DNA of 44,772 nt from Balneolaceae bacterium (GCA_007694095.1 RECI01000275.1:1-44772), one strand, 5' to 3'; shown: positions 25,860 through 36,620, numbered from the stretch's first letter. Numbers and translations are program-made. The notes: a model not told the origin generated them from the letters alone.

Positions 25860-27863
25860 ATGAGCGATTATCAAACTGTTGCCAAGCAATGTGTTAATAC
25901 AATCAGAACCTTATCAATGGATGCTGTGCAGGCGGCCAATTCAGGCCATCCGGGAATGCCGATGGGTATGGCTGACGCAGCATACGTATTATGGACAAAG
26001 TTTCTGAAACACAATCCCCGGAATCCTAATTGGTATAATCGTGATCGTTTCATTCTATCAGCGGGCCATGGCTCAATGCTGCTTTATTCGTTGCTGCATC
26101 TTACAGGGTATGATGTTTCATTGGAGGAATTAAAAAATTTCAGGCAGTATGGCAGTATTACACCCGGCCATCCGGAATATGGTTTAACACCGGGGGTCGA
26201 AATTACCACCGGGCCATTAGGACAGGGTTTAGGTACAGGAGTCGGAATGGCTATTGCAGAAGAATTTATGGCAGCAACTTTTAATAAAAAAGATTTCAGT
26301 TTAACAGACCATTACGTATACGCTATCGTAAGTGATGGGGATCTGATGGAGGGTATATCACACGAATCAGCATCTCTTGCCGGGCATTTAAAGCTTGGAA
26401 AGCTAATTTACTTATATGACTCCAATAAGATATCTATTGACGGATCAACCGATTTATCCTTCTCTGATGATACAAAAAAAAGATTTGAAGCTTATGGTTG
26501 GGATGTTCAGGTGATTGACGGTCACAATCATACAGAAATTGAGAACGCGATCAGGCGTGCCCAAACAACGGACACACCCTCGTTGATAGAATGTAAAACC
26601 ATCATCGGATATGGCAGTCCGAATAAACAGGGTACAGCAGATTCGCACGGTGCACCTCTCGGTGATGATGAAATCAGGCTGACAAAAGAAAATCTTGGCG
26701 CCGAGCCTGACAAATCTTTTTATATACCTGAAACGGTAATGGAAGCCATGAGGGAAGCAATTCATACCGGTGAAAATCTCGAAAGTGAATGGAGCCAGAT
26801 TTTAGCTGATTATGAAAAGAAATATCCTGTTGATGCAGCAACTTTTCACAGATTTCTAAACCGTAAAATGCCTGAATCATGGGATGATATACTCCCGGTT
26901 TTTCCTGCAGACCCCAAAGGAATTGCTAGCAGGAAGTCATCCGGCGAAGTACTAAATCATATTTCTAAACACATTCATAATTTGATTGGTGGTTCAGCCG
27001 ATTTAACTGGAAGTAACAATACAGATTTAAAGGAAGAAAGTATTTTTAATGCTGGAAACAGGAAAGGGCGAAACTTTCATTACGGTGTCAGAGAGCATGC
27101 TATGGCAGCTGCACTGAATGGTATGGCTTTACATGGCGGTATTATTCCTTATGGTGGTACTTTTCTTGTATTCTCCGATTATAACAAACCCTCCATACGC
27201 ATTGCCGCAGTTTCAAAAATTCCTTCCATTTTTGTCTTTACGCACGATAGTATTGGTATCGGAGAAGACGGCCCTACACACCAGCCGGTAGAACATTTGG
27301 CTGCACTCAGAGCCACTCCTAATGTGTACGTTATGCGACCGGCAGACGCGAATGAAACTGCACAATGCTGGAAAATTGCAATTGAAAGAGATAGCGGGCC
27401 GTCACTGCTGATTCTGACCCGCCAGAATTTACCAACACTCGATCGAAGTATCTATGCTGATGCCAGAGGCGCTGAAAAAGGGGCATATATTATCAAAAAA
27501 GAAATCAAGGGGAAGCCAGACCTGATTTTAATGGCAACCGGTTCAGAAATCCATCCTGCGCTCTCGGCAGCTGAATTACTTGAAAAAGATGGTTATTCTG
27601 TTCGTGTAGTTAGTATGCCTTGTATAGAATTGTTTGACAATCAATCACGTGAATACAAGAATAGTGTATTGCCTGAAGGTGTAAAAAAACGGGTATCTGT
27701 TGAGGCGGGCTCAACTTTTGGATGGCACCGGTGGATTGGGGACAGTGGCCTGGCGATTGGGATCGACAAATTTGGCATATCGGCCCCATATCAACAAGCG
27801 TTTGAACATTTTGGTTTCACCGCTGAATTGATCAAAAAGAAATGTGAAGAGTTGCTCAGTTAA
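25860..27863 (+). CDS. tkt: transketolase
   Basis: 667 residues, full length. The ThDP-binding region includes [34 protein letters not shown] and [12 protein letters not shown]. The pyrimidine domain contains [22 protein letters not shown]. It transfers two-carbon units between ketoses and aldoses in the pentose phosphate pathway using thiamine diphosphate. The gene stands alone, with its own terminator-bounded upstream region. Its 3' end overlaps the convergent phosphatase gene by 8 bases. Confidence 0.97.
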   Translation: MSDYQTVAKQCVNTIRTLSMDAVQAANSGHPGMPMGMADAAYVLWTKFLKHNPRNPNWYNRDRFILSAGHGSMLLYSLLHLTGYDVSLEELKNFRQYGSITPGHPEYGLTPGVEITTGPLGQGLGTGVGMAIAEEFMAATFNKKDFSLTDHYVYAIVSDGDLMEGISHESASLAGHLKLGKLIYLYDSNKISIDGSTDLSFSDDTKKRFEAYGWDVQVIDGHNHTEIENAIRRAQTTDTPSLIECKTIIGYGSPNKQGTADSHGAPLGDDEIRLTKENLGAEPDKSFYIPETVMEAMREAIHTGENLESEWSQILADYEKKYPVDAATFHRFLNRKMPESWDDILPVFPADPKGIASRKSSGEVLNHISKHIHNLIGGSADLTGSNNTDLKEESIFNAGNRKGRNFHYGVREHAMAAALNGMALHGGIIPYGGTFLVFSDYNKPSIRIAAVSKIPSIFVFTHDSIGIGEDGPTHQPVEHLAALRATPNVYVMRPADANETAQCWKIAIERDSGPSLLILTRQNLPTLDRSIYADARGAEKGAYIIKKEIKGKPDLILMATGSEIHPALSAAELLEKDGYSVRVVSMPCIELFDNQSREYKNSVLPEGVKKRVSVEAGSTFGWHRWIGDSGLAIGIDKFGISAPYQQAFEHFGFTAELIKKKCEELLS

Positions 27864-29013
27864 GTTGTTTTGGCGGTTCTAATTTATGTACAGTGGTAAA
27901 GGTAATATCATCTTTCGGTACTTCATCGCCAATAAATTGCTCGATGGATGACTGAATTTTTTGGGTGATGGTTTTTGCGTGAAGTGATCCATAAATAGAT
28001 AATATACCTTCGAGTCTTTCAGCTCCGTACTCTTCGTTACTCCTGTTTCTCGCTTCAATCAATCCGTCGGTATATAGAAGCAAACTGTCACCCGGTTCAA
28101 ACTGGTATTTTTTCTCTTCAAGCTGTTTTTTGAGGGTTTTGGTCGTCGTCATGCCAAGGGCGAATCCGTCGGCATTTAGCTTGAATGTGGTGTCACGAGA
28201 CTTATTGTATATAAAAGGAATGTTATGCCCCGCTCTTGAGAAAATGAAATGGTTTTCGTTATGCGGGAAAAATGCAGCGCAGGCAGTTACAAAGGTTTTG
28301 TCTTTAATGTTCGATTTCACATAATTATTCAGTTCAAGGAATAGTTCTTTTGGGGTAGGTTCCAATTTTTTTATAAGAAGGTGCACGAGTGCCTGCATCC
28401 GCACCATATATAATGCGGCACTCATTCCCTTGCCTGATACATCTGCAATCACAATGTAGGTACCCTTTTCAGAAGTAATCACATCCACATAATCCCCGCC
28501 AACCTCCTGGGCGGTAGCTGCAAATGAATGCACTTCAAGCTGGTTCACCTTCATGCTGGAAGGTGGCAGGAGGCTTAACTGGATGTCTCGCGCAAAATCG
28601 AGTTCTTTTTGCACATCAGATTTTTCCAGAAGCTCAATCAATAATATGATTAAAATTCCTGCGAAAGAAACAGGAAGTAAAACAGGGTGAATAATAAAGC
28701 CCGTTAGTCCAATCAGGATAAAAAGGTAATGTGCAAAAAAACCGACCAGGGAAATACCAAATGCAAGGCGCCTTACTGGATTAAGCCTTTTGGTTAATGC
28801 TGATAAAACACTCAGCATTCGCTGGTATATCGGGATTTCTTCTGGGCTGGTATCAGGATTAATTTCTTTTACCGCATCAAAGTATAACTGTTTTAGCCGT
28901 TCCGAATCTGATTGAAACTCCTTTCCAAGCTGGCGCGAGTTCATCCCTGCTACATATTCCTCGTAAAACGCTTTCGTACCGTAAGCAGATTTTGTTTCGT
29001 TTTTTAATGCCAT
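27856..29013 (-). CDS. SpoIIE/RsbU-type PP2C phosphatase, membrane-anchored
   Basis: 385 residues. A soluble N-terminus (about 80 residues) is followed by two membrane helices (residues 84-126). The linker [15 protein letters not shown] typical of RsbU proteins precedes the PP2C domain, with metal-binding motifs EVGGDYVDV (171-178), [11 protein letters not shown] (191) and [12 protein letters not shown] (about 310). Such enzymes dephosphorylate anti-anti-sigma proteins in partner switching. No kinase or STAS partner is adjacent, so the target is unknown. There is no obvious sensor domain besides the membrane part. Confidence 0.85.
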   Translation of the reverse strand: MALKNETKSAYGTKAFYEEYVAGMNSRQLGKEFQSDSERLKQLYFDAVKEINPDTSPEEIPIYQRMLSVLSALTKRLNPVRRLAFGISLVGFFAHYLFILIGLTGFIIHPVLLPVSFAGILIILLIELLEKSDVQKELDFARDIQLSLLPPSSMKVNQLEVHSFAATAQEVGGDYVDVITSEKGTYIVIADVSGKGMSAALYMVRMQALVHLLIKKLEPTPKELFLELNNYVKSNIKDKTFVTACAAFFPHNENHFIFSRAGHNIPFIYNKSRDTTFKLNADGFALGMTTTKTLKKQLEEKKYQFEPGDSLLLYTDGLIEARNRSNEEYGAERLEGILSIYGSLHAKTITQKIQSSIEQFIGDEVPKDDITFTTVHKLEPPKQLN

Positions 29014-29370
29014 TCTGTAATGATTAATTCAAATGTACTATACCTTTAATACGCATACGATGCAAAAAAGTTAGACCACATTTCACTTCGCAGGAATCAC
29101 TGCATTCTAAGCTTTTAGAGTAAAAAGTGGTTAAGCAGTATTTGGAACTTAATAGTCAATTTTCCCACCCCGGATAAACAGGCATATTTTTTATGTGTTT
29201 TAACGAATTTTCAATTTTCAATTGGCCTAAAGAATTGGCAGAAAACGTTTAAACCCAAAATTGTCATTGACCAATGACAATTTTGCCCGAAGGCCCGACT
29301 TTGAAACTCTCAGGAATTTTTACATTTCCGGTTAGTATATGCCATCTAGAGCAATGTTACCATCCAGGTT
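29014..29370. other. 357-base gene-free region
   Basis: AT-rich spacer between the phosphatase start and the PaaI stop. It holds two tandem AATTTTC heptamers (29206-29219) followed by a variant copy, and a 13-base perfect dyad at 29257-29284. No coding frame, tRNA or convincing RNA structure is visible. The phosphatase promoter should lie near 29014-29080. Confidence 0.6.
29257..29284. repeat. 13-base perfect dyad downstream of paaI-like gene
   Basis: The arms AAAATTGTCATTG (29257-29269) and CAATGACAATTTT (29272-29284) meet with only two bases between. It may end minus-strand transcription from the paa-like operon, but the U-tract is short (four). Confidence 0.5.
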
Positions 29371-29793
29371 TTAATTGATTTGCCCGGTTTTAAATATTGT
29401 GCCCTTCGAAGTGGCAATAAGTACCTGATTTGAATCATAGGTGTCCACCCGGATAGTCCCTGTTTTTTTCCCTATGTGTAAACAGGTTCCCTCGGCAGTA
29501 ATGATACTTCCTGCGTTGGATTTCCTTAAAAAAGAGATGGAATGTTCCAGCACAAGAGCCTTATTCCCGAAAGTGGCTGCTGTAAAAGCCAGTGTTGTAT
29601 CAGCCAGGGAAAAGATAACTCCGCCATGTGTAATCCCAAATCCATTCAACATATCTGATTTAACCTTCAGGCTGCATTTACAATATCCCTCGTTCGCATC
29701 AATTATTTTTATTCCCATGTTCATACTAAAGGGATCATTATCTAACAGTTCAGTTACGATTTTCCTGAATACGGTTTCCTTAAATTTATGCAT
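29371..29793 (-). CDS. paaI: PaaI-type hotdog-fold acyl-CoA thioesterase
   Basis: 140 residues of hotdog fold. DMLNGFGITHGGVIFSLADTTLAFTA carries the catalytic Asp of the PaaI family, with the NGxGxxHGGxxFxLAD pattern. In phenylacetate pathways PaaI hydrolyses aberrant or stalled aryl-CoA thioesters, releasing CoA. It is the third gene of a minus-strand series with PaaG- and PaaH-like genes. The 132-base gap upstream contains heptamer repeats. The true substrate is uncertain because the phenylacetyl-CoA oxygenase genes are absent here. Confidence 0.85.
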   Translation of the reverse strand: MHKFKETVFRKIVTELLDNDPFSMNMGIKIIDANEGYCKCSLKVKSDMLNGFGITHGGVIFSLADTTLAFTAATFGNKALVLEHSISFLRKSNAGSIITAEGTCLHIGKKTGTIRVDTYDSNQVLIATSKGTIFKTGQIN

Positions 29794-29850
29794 ATGTTGG
29801 CAGGTTAATAAGACAAGTTAGTTTAGTAACTGTTTCAAACATAAATTTAC

Positions 29851-29878
29851 ACTCAAAACTCAAAACTAAACACTCTAT
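29851..29878. repeat. heptamer tandem repeat, ACTCAAA x2 plus variants
   Basis: ACTCAAA is repeated at 29851-29857 and 29858-29864, followed by ACTAAAC and ACTCTAT on the same 7-base register. It lies in the spacer between the paaH-like and paaI-like genes. Confidence 0.6.
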
Positions 29879-29925
29879 ATCACATAAATCCAATATCATC
29901 CGAATCCAAAATAATTAAAGCAGAA

Positions 29926-31098
29926 CTAAAAAAACTTCTCTCCAGATGCTACTTTCCTCTTTAAGAGCGGATTCGGACGATAGCGGTATTCGCCATATTC
30001 ATTCTGCAGCTGCTCCAAGTGCGCAAGAATAATTTCCAAGCCAATCTCATTTGCCCACTCCAGCAGTCCCTTAGGGTAGTTTACACCATACTTCATAGCT
30101 AAATCTACTTCTTCTTTCGTAGCAATATGCATAAGGACAGCGTCTGCTGCTTCGTTTATCAGCATTGTCAATATTCGGTTGAATATTTTTTCTCCGAGAT
30201 TGCGATCTCTGTTTGGTTCAGGCATAACAGCACCTTTTCTGTAATCATAAAACCCGCGTCCTGTTTTTTTTCCGAGCCATCCTGCTTCAACCATTCTTTT
30301 TTGAACGAATGATGGTTTGAAACGCGGGTCAAAATAGAAATCGCGGAATACGGTTTCGGTTACTGTATAATTTACATCATTGCCTATCATGTCCATAAGT
30401 TCGAACGGACCCATCTTAAACCCCCCCATTTCTTTCATGGCCCAGTCGATTGTTGCGGCATCAGCAATCCCCTCTTCGTATATTCGCAAAGCTTCTCCAT
30501 AAAAAGGCCTGGCAACTCTGTTTACGATAAATCCCGGGGTATCTTTAGCCAATACTGGTATTTTTTGCCATGAGTCAAGAATCTTTTTTGCCCTTGAAAC
30601 AGTTTCGGGTGCAGTGGATACTGACGGTATTATCTCTACCAGTTTCATTACCGCAGCCGGGTTAAAAAAATGGATGCCTAAAAAGCGTCCCGGTTTTTTT
30701 AATGCCGATGAGAGGGAGCTGATGGAGAGAGAAGAGGTATTTGTTGCAAGAATACAATTCTTACTTACAATGCCTTCAATTCTCGATAATTGATCTTTTT
30801 TTGCTTTTACATCTTCCAGGATAGCCTCAAACACGATTTCACAGGTCGAAAAATCTTTGATGTGGGATACGAAATGGATTCGGTTCAGGATTCCATCCCT
30901 TTCATCCGGTGTGATTCTTCCTTTACTGATTTGGTGGCTGAGTATTTTCTCAATTGAATTGCGGGATTTGATGAATTGATCCGGGTAAGGATCATAAATG
31001 TAAACGGTATGCCGGAATGTGGAAGCAACCTGTGCGATGCCTGTTCCCATGGTTCCTGCGCCAACAATGCCGACATTTTCAAAGGTACCTTGCTTCAT
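29926..31098 (-). CDS. paaH: 3-hydroxyacyl-CoA dehydrogenase (PaaH-like)
   Basis: 390 residues. The Rossmann fold begins VGIVGAGTMGTGIAQVA, with catalytic region FLGIHFFNPAAVMKLVEIIP and TPGFIVNRVARPFYGEALRIYEEG. The C-terminal dimer domain has GGFKMGPFELMDMIGNDVNYTVTE, and a second partial domain follows from about residue 290. It oxidises 3-hydroxyacyl-CoA with NAD+. It lies 35 bases after the PaaG-like gene, so they share a transcript. The extended C-terminus (one and a half C-terminal domains) matches the PaaH type more than the short 3-hydroxybutyryl-CoA dehydrogenases. Confidence 0.85.
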   Translation of the reverse strand: MKQGTFENVGIVGAGTMGTGIAQVASTFRHTVYIYDPYPDQFIKSRNSIEKILSHQISKGRITPDERDGILNRIHFVSHIKDFSTCEIVFEAILEDVKAKKDQLSRIEGIVSKNCILATNTSSLSISSLSSALKKPGRFLGIHFFNPAAVMKLVEIIPSVSTAPETVSRAKKILDSWQKIPVLAKDTPGFIVNRVARPFYGEALRIYEEGIADAATIDWAMKEMGGFKMGPFELMDMIGNDVNYTVTETVFRDFYFDPRFKPSFVQKRMVEAGWLGKKTGRGFYDYRKGAVMPEPNRDRNLGEKIFNRILTMLINEAADAVLMHIATKEEVDLAMKYGVNYPKGLLEWANEIGLEIILAHLEQLQNEYGEYRYRPNPLLKRKVASGEKFF

Positions 31099-31133
31099 TA
31101 GTTTTTAATTTTGTTTTCATTAAGAATGGAATG

Positions 31134-31916
31134 TCAATAACCCCGATACGACGCTTTCCTTTTCTCTGTAAATGCAGACATTCCTTCATTAAAGTCGTTC
31201 GTGGTGCCGGCCAGGCTCTGCAACTCAGCTTCCAGTTTAAGTTGTTCTTGAAATGAGTTTGTGTACGAGCTATTCACAGCGTTCTTGTATAACGCAAAAC
31301 CTTTGGTAGGCATGTGAGCCAACTTATTTGCTAATTCTTCAGTTTTTTTATCGAGTTCTTCATGTTCTACTGCTTTGTATATTAAGCCTGTTTGAACAGC
31401 TTCATCTGCTGAAATTTTTTCATTCAGCATGTATAAGGCATTTGTACGGGCCAAACCAACCAATCTCGGTAAAAACCACGTTCCGCCGCAATCTGGAATT
31501 AAACCGATGTTGCTGAATGCCTGCACGAAATATGCTTCTTTCGATGCAACTACCAAATCGCAGGCAAAAGCAATATTTGCCCCGGCTCCGGCAGCCGTTC
31601 CCTGTACGGCACATATAACCGGTTTTTCAAGGTACCTGATTGCTGTAATGATGGGATTGTAACTTGTGTGAACTGTATCAGAAAGCAGGTATCCCGGAAG
31701 TTTTGATTTTTCCAAAACCTCAGGCAAATCCTGTCCTGCGCAAAATGCCTTGCCTTCTGCCCTTAAAATTACACACCGATAAGCCGGTTCACCAGCTTCC
31801 TCCAATGCTTGCTGTAATTCCAGTGCCATAGGTTCGGTTAAGCTGTTGTATTTATCAGGCCGGTTCAATGTAATCGTGAAGATTGCACCGGTATTTTTTC
31901 TTAATATGAGGCTCAT
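31134..31916 (-). CDS. paaG: enoyl-CoA hydratase/isomerase (PaaG-like)
   Basis: 260 residues of crotonase fold. The oxyanion-hole regions are EGKAFCAGQDLPE and VQGTAAGAGANIAFACDLVVAS. GLIPDCGGTWFLPRLVGLARTN has Asp rather than the usual second Glu, a PaaG trait. The C-terminus FNEGMSAFTEKRKASYRGY is typical. PaaG isomerises ring-epoxidised phenylacetyl-CoA to the oxepin form. It is the first gene of the paaG-paaH-paaI series. A general enoyl-CoA isomerase role is possible because no oxygenase genes are in view. Confidence 0.82.
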   Translation of the reverse strand: MSLILRKNTGAIFTITLNRPDKYNSLTEPMALELQQALEEAGEPAYRCVILRAEGKAFCAGQDLPEVLEKSKLPGYLLSDTVHTSYNPIITAIRYLEKPVICAVQGTAAGAGANIAFACDLVVASKEAYFVQAFSNIGLIPDCGGTWFLPRLVGLARTNALYMLNEKISADEAVQTGLIYKAVEHEELDKKTEELANKLAHMPTKGFALYKNAVNSSYTNSFQEQLKLEAELQSLAGTTNDFNEGMSAFTEKRKASYRGY

Positions 31917-32147
31917 AACGTTTCTGAAATATTAATTCAGGATTAACAGAGTATCAGGAATATCGTAAAAAGAATGGGAAAGCATAAATACTGTTGTACC
32001 ATATTGTGTAATAGTTCCAGGTCTCTAAAGGAAGATTATGTAACAAAAATCGGAGAATCCTGATATACTGCGAAGTAAGCCGTAATTATTATAACGCTTT
32101 TTACGATATTGGCATTAGAAAAATTAACCAATAATCGAAGGGTTTTT

Positions 32148-33515
32148 ATGAAAGAATTCATCAAAATTGCATCAGGACAGGGGTTTTGGGGAGACCTGCC
32201 AAATGCTCCTTTACACCAGGTTAAAAAAGGAAAAATCGATTACCTGGTTATGGATTACCTGGCAGAGGTTACCATGTCTATCATGCAAAAACAGAAAATG
32301 AGAAACGCCAACCTTGGTTATGCAAGGGATTTTGTTGAAGTGATAGAATCCATCATTCATCATATAAAAGATGACAAGGTTAAAGTTATATCCAATGCAG
32401 GTGGTGTAAACCCGGTGGCCTGCAAAGATGCTTTGGTTGAGGTGGCAAAAAATGCAGGTGTAAAAGGTTTAAAGATTGCTGTTGTTGACGGCGATGATAT
32501 TTTGGATCATCTAGATGATTTAATCCAAAACGGCCATGAGTTGAATAATATGGAAAGCGGGGAGCCGATTGCCACTGTACACGACCGTCTTTTAAGTGCC
32601 AATATTTATTTCGGCTGCAGGCCTGTAGTTGAAGCCCTTGAAAAAGGGGCCGACATTATTATCACCGGGCGCGTTACCGATACAGGGCTTACGCTTGCTC
32701 CTATGGTTTTTGAATTCGGGTGGGATATTGAGGATTTTGATTTAATGGCATCAGGCACCATTGCCGGCCACATAATTGAATGTGGAGGCCAGGTTTCAGG
32801 AGGAAATTTTACAGATTGGGAAACAGTAAACAATATTGAAGAGATTGGTTTCCCTATTATAGAAGCGTATCCGGATGGCACATTTTATGTAACAAAACAT
32901 GAAAAGACGGGTGGTCTAATTTCTGAAATGACTGTGAAAGAACAGTTATTGTACGAAATCGGGAATCCGAAAGAATATATTACCCCTGATTGCATTGCTG
33001 ACTTTACAACTATTCAATTAGCACAAGAGGGGAAAGACCGCGTAAAAATTTGGGGTATCAAAGGCGAGGCTGATACCTCAACGTATAAAATTTCGGCAAG
33101 TTACATAGATGGGTACAAACTCAATTCCACCCTGGTCTATTGTTGGCCAGATGCTTTAAAAAAAGCAAAAACTGCCGCCAATATTTTACTGAAAAGGGCA
33201 AAATTTTCTGGAATTGCTTTCAAAAATACCAATGTGGAATTTGTTGGGGTTAATGCATGCAATGAAGACAAAGATTTATTAAAAGAAGACCTTAAGGAAC
33301 TTAATGAAGTGCAAATGAGAATTTCGGTTCAGGGTGCTTCGAAGGATGAACTGGACAGGTTTGGCAAAGAAATTGCTCCTCTTATATTAACAGGGCCAAG
33401 CGGAGTTACCGGATTTGCCGGAGGCAGGCCCAGGGCAACTGAAGTGGTAGCGTATTGGCCTGCTTTGCTTGATAAGAGTGCAGCAAGACCAAGAGTTAGC
33501 ATTTATCAAATTTAG
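32148..33515 (+). CDS. AtuA/DUF1446-family protein
   Basis: 455 residues from the ATG at 32148; an in-frame TTG at 32109 would add 13 residues. The N-terminus IASGQGFWGDLPNAPLHQVKKGKIDYLVMDYLAEVTMSI is the DUF1446 signature, with VISNAGGVNPVACKDALVEVA and ADIIITGRVTDTGLTLAPMVFEFGW. AtuA proteins occur in acyclic terpene and related acyl-CoA degradation clusters, but the biochemical role is not established. It is divergent from the paaG-like gene (231-base spacer), which suggests a link to acyl-CoA breakdown. It lacks the extra C-terminal DUF domain of longer homologues. Confidence 0.85.
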   Translation: MKEFIKIASGQGFWGDLPNAPLHQVKKGKIDYLVMDYLAEVTMSIMQKQKMRNANLGYARDFVEVIESIIHHIKDDKVKVISNAGGVNPVACKDALVEVAKNAGVKGLKIAVVDGDDILDHLDDLIQNGHELNNMESGEPIATVHDRLLSANIYFGCRPVVEALEKGADIIITGRVTDTGLTLAPMVFEFGWDIEDFDLMASGTIAGHIIECGGQVSGGNFTDWETVNNIEEIGFPIIEAYPDGTFYVTKHEKTGGLISEMTVKEQLLYEIGNPKEYITPDCIADFTTIQLAQEGKDRVKIWGIKGEADTSTYKISASYIDGYKLNSTLVYCWPDALKKAKTAANILLKRAKFSGIAFKNTNVEFVGVNACNEDKDLLKEDLKELNEVQMRISVQGASKDELDRFGKEIAPLILTGPSGVTGFAGGRPRATEVVAYWPALLDKSAARPRVSIYQI

Positions 33516-33661
33516 AAGAGGTCAATTTTTGAATTGGTAATCAGAAAATTTGAAGTTTCGACAGCCAATTATTTAAAAAATTGAAGAAGGTGTGTGAATA
33601 GTTCGTTAACTTCAGCACGCAATTGTGAAACTACTATTTAAATAAGTTCAGCATAAGAATC

Positions 33662-34693
33662 ATGGTAATTGGCATTATCGGAGCAGGTATTTCCGGATTA
33701 ACGGCAGGCAGGCTGCTGGCAAGGGCAGGGCATGAGGTCACCATTTTTGAAAAAAGCAGGGGATATGGCGGCAGAATGGCCACCCGGTATGCAGGAGATG
33801 GGTCATTAGCAAAATTAGACCATGGCCTAAGCTATTTTACCGCAGAATTGCCGCATTTTAAACAATTTACATCCGAACTTCTTGAAAAAGGGCTGATACA
33901 GCAGTGGGGTAAACACTTTGCAGGGTTCGATGGTGAGAACTTTTTGGACAAAGACCCGAATATACCGGCTGTTAATTATTACACTTCTGTTGCCGGAATG
34001 AACAGAATCGGAAAATATCTGAGCCGTTGGGTTGATGTTCGAAACAGTACCTGTGTTGGCGGTATAACTCATATAGGTTCAAACCGTTCAAATAAGCGGT
34101 CTTGGATGATTAATCTTACTTCAAGTGAGGTGGTTGGGGTAGATGCGGTTATCATTGCTCTCCCGGCGCCCCAGGCGTATGGCATTCTGTCAACCACAAT
34201 TGATGAGATAAACACATTGAAAGTTGTGAGGCAAATTGACGAGGTTCACTATAAGGCAGCTTATTCGTTAATGGTAGGATATGGGAAAGTTGGGCTGCCC
34301 GAATGGGATGGTATTCTTTGCCGAAACAGTATACTTGATTACGTATCCAACGAAGCCTCAAAGCGAAAAGGACAGGAGTGTACATTTGTTCTTCAGGCAT
34401 CTGATCATTTTACTAAGGCTCAAAAAACAAGTGACGCAGAAATGGTAAAAAAGTTAATGTTAACCGAATTCGCGAAAGTAACGGGTGGATGGTCAACAAA
34501 TCCCGATTGGCACCAGCTTCATTTTTGGAGGTACAGCCGTCCAAAAAAAGTACTGGGTCAACCTTTCATTCTTCATGAAGACGAAGCTGCCCCACTAGCC
34601 CTCACAGGAGATTATTTTGAAGGAAACACCATTGAGCATGCCTATCAGTCAGGCTATTTACTGGCCAAACATTGGATTGAGAAATACTCATAA
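33662..34693 (+). CDS. renalase-like FAD/NAD(P)-binding oxidoreductase
   Basis: 343 residues. The N-terminal dinucleotide-binding motif is GIIGAGISGLTAGRLLARAGHEVTIFEKS, followed by GYGGRMATR and LDHGLSYFT, as in renalase and related small amine-oxidase flavoproteins. The C-terminus LALTGDYFEGNTIEHAYQSGYLLAKHW closes the FAD site. The substrate is unknown. The gene lies 146 bases after the AtuA gene. No partner is evident. Confidence 0.82.
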   Translation: MVIGIIGAGISGLTAGRLLARAGHEVTIFEKSRGYGGRMATRYAGDGSLAKLDHGLSYFTAELPHFKQFTSELLEKGLIQQWGKHFAGFDGENFLDKDPNIPAVNYYTSVAGMNRIGKYLSRWVDVRNSTCVGGITHIGSNRSNKRSWMINLTSSEVVGVDAVIIALPAPQAYGILSTTIDEINTLKVVRQIDEVHYKAAYSLMVGYGKVGLPEWDGILCRNSILDYVSNEASKRKGQECTFVLQASDHFTKAQKTSDAEMVKKLMLTEFAKVTGGWSTNPDWHQLHFWRYSRPKKVLGQPFILHEDEAAPLALTGDYFEGNTIEHAYQSGYLLAKHWIEKYS

Positions 34694-34746
34694 GTTCCAG
34701 GTTCAATACCATTGAAACAATTTATCTGGATCGATATTAAATCGGG

Positions 34747-34785
34747 TTGAATGAAAACCGGTTTATATCCGTTATTTTCATTCAA
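34747..34785. repeat. 11-base stem hairpin before the ABC gene
   Basis: The arms TTGAATGAAAA (34747-34757) and TTTTCATTCAA (34775-34785) are exact complements around a 17-base loop. There is no T-run on the plus strand, so it is a weak terminator candidate or a regulatory dyad. Confidence 0.4.
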
Positions 34786-34826
34786 GTAAATAACAGAATA
34801 AGCATCTGTCGAATAATGTAACCTCC

Positions 34827-36620
34827 TTGAAAAAACTTAATCAATATATATCAAGATATAAGGGGACAATTATATTAGGTGCGATATTTTTAACTGCATC
34901 TAATTTTTTCCTGATATGGATACCAGTGTTGATTCGCCAAACGATGGACGAGGTAGAAACACTGGGTGCAGAATATGGCACATCATACGATAGTGTGATT
35001 TCGGTACTTTTTTCAAGTGAGGCCGGAAAAATCTTGGCATACAATTCTCTTCTTTTGATAGGCACTGTTGCACTTTACGGATTGTTGCTCTTTGCTACGC
35101 GGCAAACACTGATTATCAGTTCCAGGAAAATTGAGTTTGATATTCGCAATCGAATAATGGACAAACTTATGGAACTGCCCCAGCGTTATTTTGCAAGTAA
35201 CAGCACCGGGGAAATATATATCAGAACTACGGAAGACGTAGCAAGAGTGAGGGAATATTTTGGCCCCGTTCTGATGTATACAATAAACACAATAACCCGT
35301 GCAGGGTTTATCATCACAATGATGATTATTGTAAATCCGGAACTCACATTTTGGGCACTGTTACCGTTACCATTCCTGTCAGCATTTGCCTACTGGGTTA
35401 GCAGTTATATTAACAAATACCAACTTGTTATACAGGAACAATATTCTAGAATTGCCGGAAAAGCCCAGGAAACATTTAGTAGCATCAGGCTTATAAAGGC
35501 ATTTAACAGAACTGATTATGAACAAAAACGGTTTGAGTCAGAGAGTGATGAATACCGGAAGAAAAAATTAAAACTTGACCTTGTTGAGTCACTATTTCAT
35601 CCCACATTAAATTTGTTGATTGGTGCATCTGTTTTAATAGTGATTTGGAAAGGTGGTATAATGGTTATAGATGGTCTGATTACAATTGGGAATATTGCGG
35701 AATTTGTGATTTATGTGGCATACCTTACCTGGCCGGTTGCCTCACTTGGCTATACTGTAAATACACTGCAAAAATCACTTGCGAGTTGGGAAAGAATAGA
35801 TAATATGCTCACAGAACATATCGATATCCTCGACACAGATACATCCAACATAGAAGTTAAGGAAAAAGTGAAGGGTGAAATTGAATTTCGCAATGTGAGT
35901 TTCAGGTACCCTGGCTCTGTTGAGTATGCTGTAAAAAATATAAACCTGAAAATAGATGCCGGTAGCAATGCTGCCATTGTCGGGAGAACAGGTGCCGGCA
36001 AAACAACCCTTGTAAACCTTATTCCCAGGTTATTTGATCCTACAGAAGGAGAAATTCTGATAGACGGTAAAAATATAAAGGATTGGAATCTCAGGTATTT
36101 AAGAAGGGTGATTGGATATGTTCCCCAGGAAACGTTTTTGTTTTCAACAAGCATAAAAGAAAATATCGCGTTTGGCATTGATAATGCTTCGATGCCAGAA
36201 ATTGAAAAAGCAGCAGAAATTGCGCAAGTTTTAGATAATATTTTGGATTTTGAGAAAAAATTTGAGACACTTGTAGGTGAAAGGGGTATTACACTTTCCG
36301 GAGGTCAAAAACAACGTACGGCAATTGCAAGAGCTGTAATAAAGAACCCTGAAATTATTATATTAGATGATTCACTAAGTGCTGTTGATACAAATACAGA
36401 GGATGCCATTTTGCATCACCTGCGCGAAAAACTAACCGGTAAAACCACAATAATGATATCGCACAGAATTTCAACAGTTAAAAATGCTGATACAATTTTT
36501 TATCTGCACGATGGTTCATTATTAGAGAAAGGAACTCACAACGAATTAATTAAACGAAATGGACGTTATGCGGACATGTACAGCAAACAATTAATCGAAC
36601 AAGAATTAGCTCAAATATAA
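34827..36620 (+). CDS. ABC exporter half-transporter, degenerate-Walker-B partner
   Basis: 597 residues with a type IV (ABC exporter) membrane domain of six helices (about residues 10-320) and a C-terminal ATPase. Walker A is GRTGAGKTT (about 386), the signature is LSGGQ (about 489), and Walker B reads IIILDDSLSAVD, with Asp where the catalytic Glu is expected (about 513). The switch His is present (MISHRIST). Asp at this place marks the degenerate half of heterodimeric exporters. The start appears to be TTG at 34827, with no visible ribosome binding site, but the residues match the family's N-terminus. The probable partner is at 37912. The substrate is not predictable. Confidence 0.9.
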   Translation: MKKLNQYISRYKGTIILGAIFLTASNFFLIWIPVLIRQTMDEVETLGAEYGTSYDSVISVLFSSEAGKILAYNSLLLIGTVALYGLLLFATRQTLIISSRKIEFDIRNRIMDKLMELPQRYFASNSTGEIYIRTTEDVARVREYFGPVLMYTINTITRAGFIITMMIIVNPELTFWALLPLPFLSAFAYWVSSYINKYQLVIQEQYSRIAGKAQETFSSIRLIKAFNRTDYEQKRFESESDEYRKKKLKLDLVESLFHPTLNLLIGASVLIVIWKGGIMVIDGLITIGNIAEFVIYVAYLTWPVASLGYTVNTLQKSLASWERIDNMLTEHIDILDTDTSNIEVKEKVKGEIEFRNVSFRYPGSVEYAVKNINLKIDAGSNAAIVGRTGAGKTTLVNLIPRLFDPTEGEILIDGKNIKDWNLRYLRRVIGYVPQETFLFSTSIKENIAFGIDNASMPEIEKAAEIAQVLDNILDFEKKFETLVGERGITLSGGQKQRTAIARAVIKNPEIIILDDSLSAVDTNTEDAILHHLREKLTGKTTIMISHRISTVKNADTIFYLHDGSLLEKGTHNELIKRNGRYADMYSKQLIEQELAQI

